Shown: one piece after another, positions 16,073 to 19,119 of the stretch
Layout of the letters: the number at the start of each line of letters is the position of its first letter
How positions within the stretch are numbered: the first letter of the stretch is position 1
Origin: SIG351 sp045627045
GTDB taxonomy: Bacteria > Bacillota > Clostridia > HGM11327
Direction: 5' to 3'
DNA length: 19,119 nt
NCBI GenBank assembly: GCA_045627045.1
Contig: JAZQMY010000037.1
Span: forward strand, 1-19,119
Position numbers and translations under genes: made by a program
Notes under the pieces: generated by a model
The model's input: the letters and a program-made list of their open reading frames with translations, nothing else
Database searches by the model: none
What the model was told of the DNA's origin: nothing

Positions 16073-16101
16073 TTGACATTAAATGATAAAGAGTGTATAA
16101 T
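16073..16101 (+). promoter_or_regulatory. Perfect consensus sigA promoter without an intact gene
   Basis: TTGACA (16073-16078) and TATAAT (16096-16101) are both exact and separated by 17 bases. Such a promoter should be strong, yet no complete reading frame follows until 16512. Confidence 0.75.
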
Positions 16102-16162
16102 GAAACAATAACGCGATAATTATTGATTTTGAAAGGCAAATTAAAAACGGCAAGCGGTTCAA

Positions 16163-16221
16163 CCCGAAAGGCGGGAATAATGAATAATATATCCTGCACA
16201 GGATCGGTTGTCCTTTGGACA
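16163..16221 (+). other. Hairpin-rich leader after the strong promoter
   Basis: Three small perfect stems follow one another: CCCG/CGGG (16163-16175), ATCCT/AGGAT (16191-16204) and TGTCC/GGACA (16209-16221). They could belong to a small RNA or an untranslated leader. An overlapping open frame reads DFERQIKNGKRFNPKGGNNE to a stop at about 16185, so coding debris is an alternative. Confidence 0.35.
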
Positions 16222-16270
16222 CATCAAAATCAATTTGCTCAGCCTGTTATTTCAAAAAAACTTTAAGATA

Positions 16271-16414
16271 ATTATTTATAAGAATGCTGCACCTGTTGTC
16301 ATTGAAGCATTGGGCGTTGAAGATGTCGCAAACTACCTGACGGAAGCATTCCTAAAGCTGATGAAGAAATACATAAACAAAAGGCTTAAAAGAATAGAAA
16401 AAGAAGTAATTTAG
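16271..16414 (+). pseudogene. C-terminal remnant of an unknown gene
   Basis: The frame reads IIYKNAAPVVIEALGVEDVA, then NYLTEAFLKLMKKYI, and ends in a Lys-rich helix and TAG. Composition is protein-like, with an amphipathic helical end. The frame opens upstream only at a TTG (16208) inside a hairpin, without a ribosome site, so the N-terminal part seems lost or out of frame. A further short frame before 16512 (SDLPKTVKKGRKHRNAFVSK) is likewise unassigned. Confidence 0.35.
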
Positions 16415-16511
16415 TGAGTGATGAGAGATGATCCGATTTGCCTAAAACAGTAAAGAAGGGAAGGAAGCACAGGAATGCTTTTGTCAGCAAGGCGATGCTT
16501 TCGGTATTAAG

Positions 16512-17660
16512 ATGACAAAGAGAAGAAAAAATATACTGATCGCAATTGTTGTTTTCGCTGTTATACTTGCAATCGTTTTGATTGGGTGTGCGATAGAGCT
16601 TTCAGGTCACGTGGTGAATATCAAACGAATTGATGAGAATGGTACACTTTACTATGCAGAGTATAGCGACGATTATTCAAAAGGGCTCATCCGATTGGGA
16701 ATAGGATTGATCAGGGGCTTCGGCTGTTCAGCGTTCATGACATATGGAGAAGATGGAAGCGTGCTGACAGGGCGAAATTATGATCTGGCACATACGGACA
16801 GAAATGACGAAGTAACGGGGCTGAATGTTGTGCTTCGACTTGAGCCTGAAGGCAAGTATAAGTCTGTCAATATGGCTGATGCCGCTTGGATCTCACAACT
16901 CGGTCTCAACTACGAAAAAGGCGCACTTGATGACGGACATACACCGACCTGGCCGCTGGCACTTCTGCCGTATCTCTGTATGGATGGAATCAACGAAAAA
17001 GGCTTGTCTGTTTCGATTCTTGCGCTTGACGTGAAGGACGGAGAGGCGCCTGTTCATCAAAGAGAAGCAGGAAAGAAAAAAATTTTGCCTGTTGAGCTTC
17101 TGCGAGAAATGCTTGATAACTGCGCTGATGTGTCAGAAGCAATAGATCTGGCTCAAAATTGCAATTTAATCAACATTCTCGGACACGATTATCATCTGTT
17201 TGTGACTGACGCTGAAGGCACATCTGTTGTGCTGGAATGGCGGTACAATACTATGCAGGTGGTATATACGGATGCGGTTACGAACTTTTATACGGCATTT
17301 GATGATGCGGAGGATTGTCTGGTGAACGGCGTTCTCAAGGAGAGATTTGTTCTGCCGGATGAACATATACGTGAATATCATTATGGCTACGGTCACGGCT
17401 ATGACAGATTTGCGGTTATGGCTGATGTGCTTGAAGAGCATATGACAGATATAAATACGTATGAGACACGAATGACGGAAGATGAGGTCCGGGCGCTCCT
17501 TTTTGATTTGATGCAGGATTATGACCACACGGAGCTGACAAGTTATACGCAATACAGTACGATTTATAATAACACAGAAAAATCCTTGAGAGTACGGGTT
17601 CGAGGCTCTGAAGATTATGTAAAATATTATGCAGTGGAGAAAACGGCGGCTTCAGAGTGA
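16512..17660 (+). CDS. Choloylglycine-hydrolase-like Ntn hydrolase, membrane-anchored
   Basis: This family (bile salt hydrolases, penicillin V acylases and relatives) cuts amide bonds with an N-terminal Cys. The 382-residue protein starts with a basic, hydrophobic segment (7-26) ending LIGC, so it is a lipoprotein or signal-anchored outside. FGCSAF holds the likely nucleophile Cys72; Arg88 and Asp91 in TGRNYDL lie 16 and 19 residues later, the spacing of Cys2, Arg18 and Asp21 in bile salt hydrolase. Residues 1-71 would have to be removed autocatalytically to free Cys72. Downstream GHDYHLFVTDAEGTSVVLEW and the VTNFY segment match the family's beta-sandwich core. The real substrate could be a bile salt, N-acyl amino acid, N-acyl homoserine lactone or beta-lactam. 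The ATG lacks a strong ribosome site, which is odd. Other ATGs upstream are out of frame. Confidence 0.82.
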   Translation: MTKRRKNILIAIVVFAVILAIVLIGCAIELSGHVVNIKRIDENGTLYYAEYSDDYSKGLIRLGIGLIRGFGCSAFMTYGEDGSVLTGRNYDLAHTDRNDEVTGLNVVLRLEPEGKYKSVNMADAAWISQLGLNYEKGALDDGHTPTWPLALLPYLCMDGINEKGLSVSILALDVKDGEAPVHQREAGKKKILPVELLREMLDNCADVSEAIDLAQNCNLINILGHDYHLFVTDAEGTSVVLEWRYNTMQVVYTDAVTNFYTAFDDAEDCLVNGVLKERFVLPDEHIREYHYGYGHGYDRFAVMADVLEEHMTDINTYETRMTEDEVRALLFDLMQDYDHTELTSYTQYSTIYNNTEKSLRVRVRGSEDYVKYYAVEKTAASE

Positions 17661-17680
17661 CTGATTAATCAAAATGATGT

Positions 17681-17707
17681 AAGAGAAGTTTTTGACTTCT
17701 CTTTTTT
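17681..17707 (+). terminator. Intrinsic terminator of the Ntn hydrolase gene
   Basis: AGAGAAGT pairs with ACTTCTCT across a short T-rich loop and is followed by TTTTTT, 20 bases after the stop codon. Confidence 0.75.
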
Positions 17708-17809
17708 ATTATGGATTATCTGCATGATCAGGCTTGAAATATTGTATTTTTCGCAAAAAAGTTATAATTTAATTGTAGGCAAATCAGCTTATTAATTCTT
17801 ATTTTATCA

Positions 17810-18001
17810 GAAGAGTGTACTTATTGCCATGAGAAACGAAATGTATCGGAGTACACATTCGATTGCGAAAACGGAAGCCACAAGTGCACGGTCTGCGATG
17901 TAACGAGAAAGTGGGTCGATTACGATGACTGCTACTTCTATGAATGTATAGGCTGCGGAGTTTTCATGGATGCATCTGATATGTTTTCAAGTGCCGTTTG
18001 A
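17810..18001 (+). pseudogene. Zinc-ribbon protein remnant
   Basis: Sixty-four codons to a TGA hold three CxxC pairs and further Cys and His: EECTYCHEK, SHKCTVCDVTRKW and YECIGCGVFMDA. These would make one or two zinc ribbons. The frame is open back to about 17766 but has no ATG, GTG or TTG with a ribosome site, so the start appears lost. A TATAAT at 17763-17768 has only a poor -35. Either a tiny gene with an unusual start or the tail of a deleted one; family not recognised. Confidence 0.45.
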
Positions 18002-18251
18002 ATCTGCTCGACATGAAATGCCGATTAAGATTGATTTGTCAGGCTTCTTACTGAATAATGAACTGCAGCCCGAAAAAAGCGCAAATGTTATGCAGATTAC
18101 GAAAAATAAAGTAAAAGCTTTGCTGAGAATCTTTGTTAATTATACATTTTTTAAGTGCTTTAGTCTATATTTGCATCTGCAATAGAATAATCATGAACTT
18201 TTCAGATAATTCTATCTCAAAAAAATAAAGTCGGGAGAATTCAAAATAATA
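18002..18251. other. Gap with nothing recognised
   Basis: AT-rich sequence. A 71-residue open frame overlaps the zinc-ribbon remnant and runs to 18185, but it has no ribosome site and shares its first part with the better-supported frame. I see no RNA gene or repeat. Confidence 0.3.
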
Positions 18252-18280
18252 TTGACATATCAATGTTAAGGTGGTATAAT
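18252..18280 (+). promoter_or_regulatory. Perfect consensus promoter with extended -10
   Basis: TTGACA (18252-18257) and TATAAT (18275-18280) are exact and 17 bases apart, with TG at 18272-18273. It precedes the last lipoprotein gene by about 88 bases and should be very strong. Confidence 0.8.
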
Positions 18281-18367
18281 TCAAATGTATATGCTATACT
18301 TGAAAAAGTAAGCATTTATAAAAGATTGCACGACAATTAGTTTGTGGGTAGTAAAAGGAGAAAAAAC

Positions 18368-19119
18368 GTGAAAAACAGAAAGATAAAGGCAATTATTATT
18401 TCGATAGTGCTTGCAGTATCCTTATTGCTCTGCTCGGGATGTACCTTCATTGAAGATCTTCTCGGAAAAACCGAACAGTTTCTATACTGGCAGACAATCT
18501 GCGATGACTGGACACTCGAAAATACAGGAACACACTTTGTTGCTAAGGCAGATATGACAGCAGGCTTCTGGGTTTATGCTACTGAATTCTATAGAACAAC
18601 TTCTGTAGAGAATCTTAAAATAGCAAAAGACCTTGACGGCGTGCTTACATATTCATTTGAACTTCATTTTGAAGAGGTGAAGACGGAAGAATATGAGGCA
18701 CAGGCGGCAGATATAAACGTATTGCTTGTTTATGATGCAAACAAACCTACAATACTTCAGGTCACGAATGACGTTTGGGAGATGACAGGCACTTATATAA
18801 AGACATCTGCCGTACCGATAGCTACACCTGTACCGTCAGAGACACCTGAAGCCACAGCAACACCTGATGCCACGGCAACACCTGATGCAGGCGAGACACC
18901 GGAGCCGACACCGACAGCTACTCCGGAGCCTACACCAACGGCAACACCGGAGCCGACACCGACAGCTACGCCGGAGCCTACACCGACAGCTACGCCGGAG
19001 CCGACACCGACAGCTACGCCGGAGCCGACACCGACAGCTACTCCGGAGCCTACACCAACGCCTACACCAACGCCTACGCCTACACCAACGCCTACACCAA
19101 CGCCTACGCCTACACCAAC
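18368..19119 (+). CDS. Lipoprotein with Thr-Pro repeat tail, cut by the window end
   Basis: The GTG start at 18368 is preceded by AAAGGAG (18354-18360) and gives at least 250 residues with no stop before the window ends. The signal peptide ends in a lipobox CSGC (Cys25). Residues about 26-150 form a compact domain with no family I recognise (WQTICDDWTLENTGTHFVAK, then FWVYATEFYRTTSVENL). It looks beta-rich and resembles the small domains used for binding or for conveying signals at the surface. From about residue 155 the chain becomes almost only Thr, Pro, Ala and Glu: spaced ATPDATATPDAG, then PEPTPTAT units, then PT pairs. Such tails serve as long extended wall-spanning linkers, so another domain probably follows beyond the window. 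The strong promoter suggests abundant expression. Confidence 0.8.
   Translation, partial: MKNRKIKAIIISIVLAVSLLLCSGCTFIEDLLGKTEQFLYWQTICDDWTLENTGTHFVAKADMTAGFWVYATEFYRTTSVENLKIAKDLDGVLTYSFELHFEEVKTEEYEAQAADINVLLVYDANKPTILQVTNDVWEMTGTYIKTSAVPIATPVPSETPEATATPDATATPDAGETPEPTPTATPEPTPTATPEPTPTATPEPTPTATPEPTPTATPEPTPTATPEPTPTPTPTPTPTPTPTPTPTPTP
18899..19066 (+). repeat. Seven tandem 24-bp units encoding PEPTPTAT
   Basis: CCGGAG recurs at 18899, 18923, 18947, 18971, 18995, 19019 and 19043, exactly 24 bases apart, with a few silent changes (CCG/CCT, ACG/ACT). The repeat is in frame, so copy changes alter only linker length. Confidence 0.9.
19053..19119 (+). repeat. 6/12-bp Pro-Thr repeat continuing past the window
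   Basis: After the 24-bp units, ACACCAACGCCT and CCTACG blocks alternate to the window edge, encoding PTPTPT. The array is incomplete here. Confidence 0.85.

Noticed and set aside
17970..18185. A 71-residue + strand frame
   Set aside because: No ribosome site, overlaps the zinc-ribbon frame, and its composition is not convincing.
18899..19119. A CRISPR array or other spacer repeat at the window end
   Set aside because: The units are contiguous without spacers, have a period divisible by three, and encode Pro-Thr residues in frame with the lipoprotein.

Overview
The window looks like chromosomal sequence from a gut-type Clostridia (Oscillospiraceae/Lachnospiraceae-like Firmicute). The reasons are Gram-positive lipoprotein signals, strong AGGAGG-like ribosome sites, extended -10 promoters (TGnTATAAT), intrinsic terminators, and families typical of host- or plant-glycan users (GH20, beta-helix lipoproteins, a bile-salt-hydrolase-like Ntn enzyme). 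All genes I support as intact lie on the + strand. This taxonomic reading is inference; there is no rRNA or marker gene to settle it.

Layout. (1) 1-3.43 kb: one GC-rich gene for a large secreted protein with Asp-Gly repeats, one dockerin-like calcium loop, a hydrophobic segment and a coiled-coil tail. It is followed by a minus-strand fragment of a sugar phosphate isomerase. (2) About 3.43-4.9 kb: a sharp change to AT-rich DNA holding two terminators, a strongly folded RNA resembling HEARO/omegaRNA without a recognisable iscB, a frameshifted DUF262 remnant and other debris. (3) 4.95-9.83 kb: three tandem lipoprotein genes. The first is a beta-helix-type lipoprotein broken by an A-run frameshift and apparently lacking its helix core. 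The next two are diverged paralogs with an N-terminal alpha/beta domain and a TIM-barrel-like region, and only the first of these keeps the D-E-P motif. (4) 9.83-10.5 kb: a UvrD-type helicase fragment and terminators. (5) 10.54-13.72 kb: a two-gene operon of cytoplasmic GH20 hexosaminidase and a CehA/McbA-type PHP metal hydrolase. (6) 13.8-15.5 kb: a 32-bp perfect palindrome at a promoter, a 91-residue P-loop protein, and a WYL-domain regulator. (7) 15.5-16.5 kb: decayed ORFs and a consensus promoter leading into hairpins but no intact gene. (8) 16.5-17.66 kb: a membrane-anchored choloylglycine-hydrolase-like Ntn hydrolase. (9) 17.7-19.1 kb: a zinc-ribbon remnant, then a perfect consensus promoter driving a lipoprotein with a Thr-Pro repeat tail that runs off the window.

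How the parts may fit. The lipoproteins and the GH20-PHP operon suggest a glycan-scavenging locus: surface lipoproteins bind or trim a glycan outside and GH20 trims amino-sugar ends inside. No transporter is visible here, so this is inference. Between these functional units the window is rich in gene fragments (isomerase, DUF262, helicase, zinc ribbon and at least two unknown ORFs), the pattern of a region with repeated insertion and deletion. The most unusual items are the orphan structured RNA, the A-run frameshift directly after the lipobox, the paralog that lost its acidic motif, and the tiny P-loop gene behind a long palindrome.
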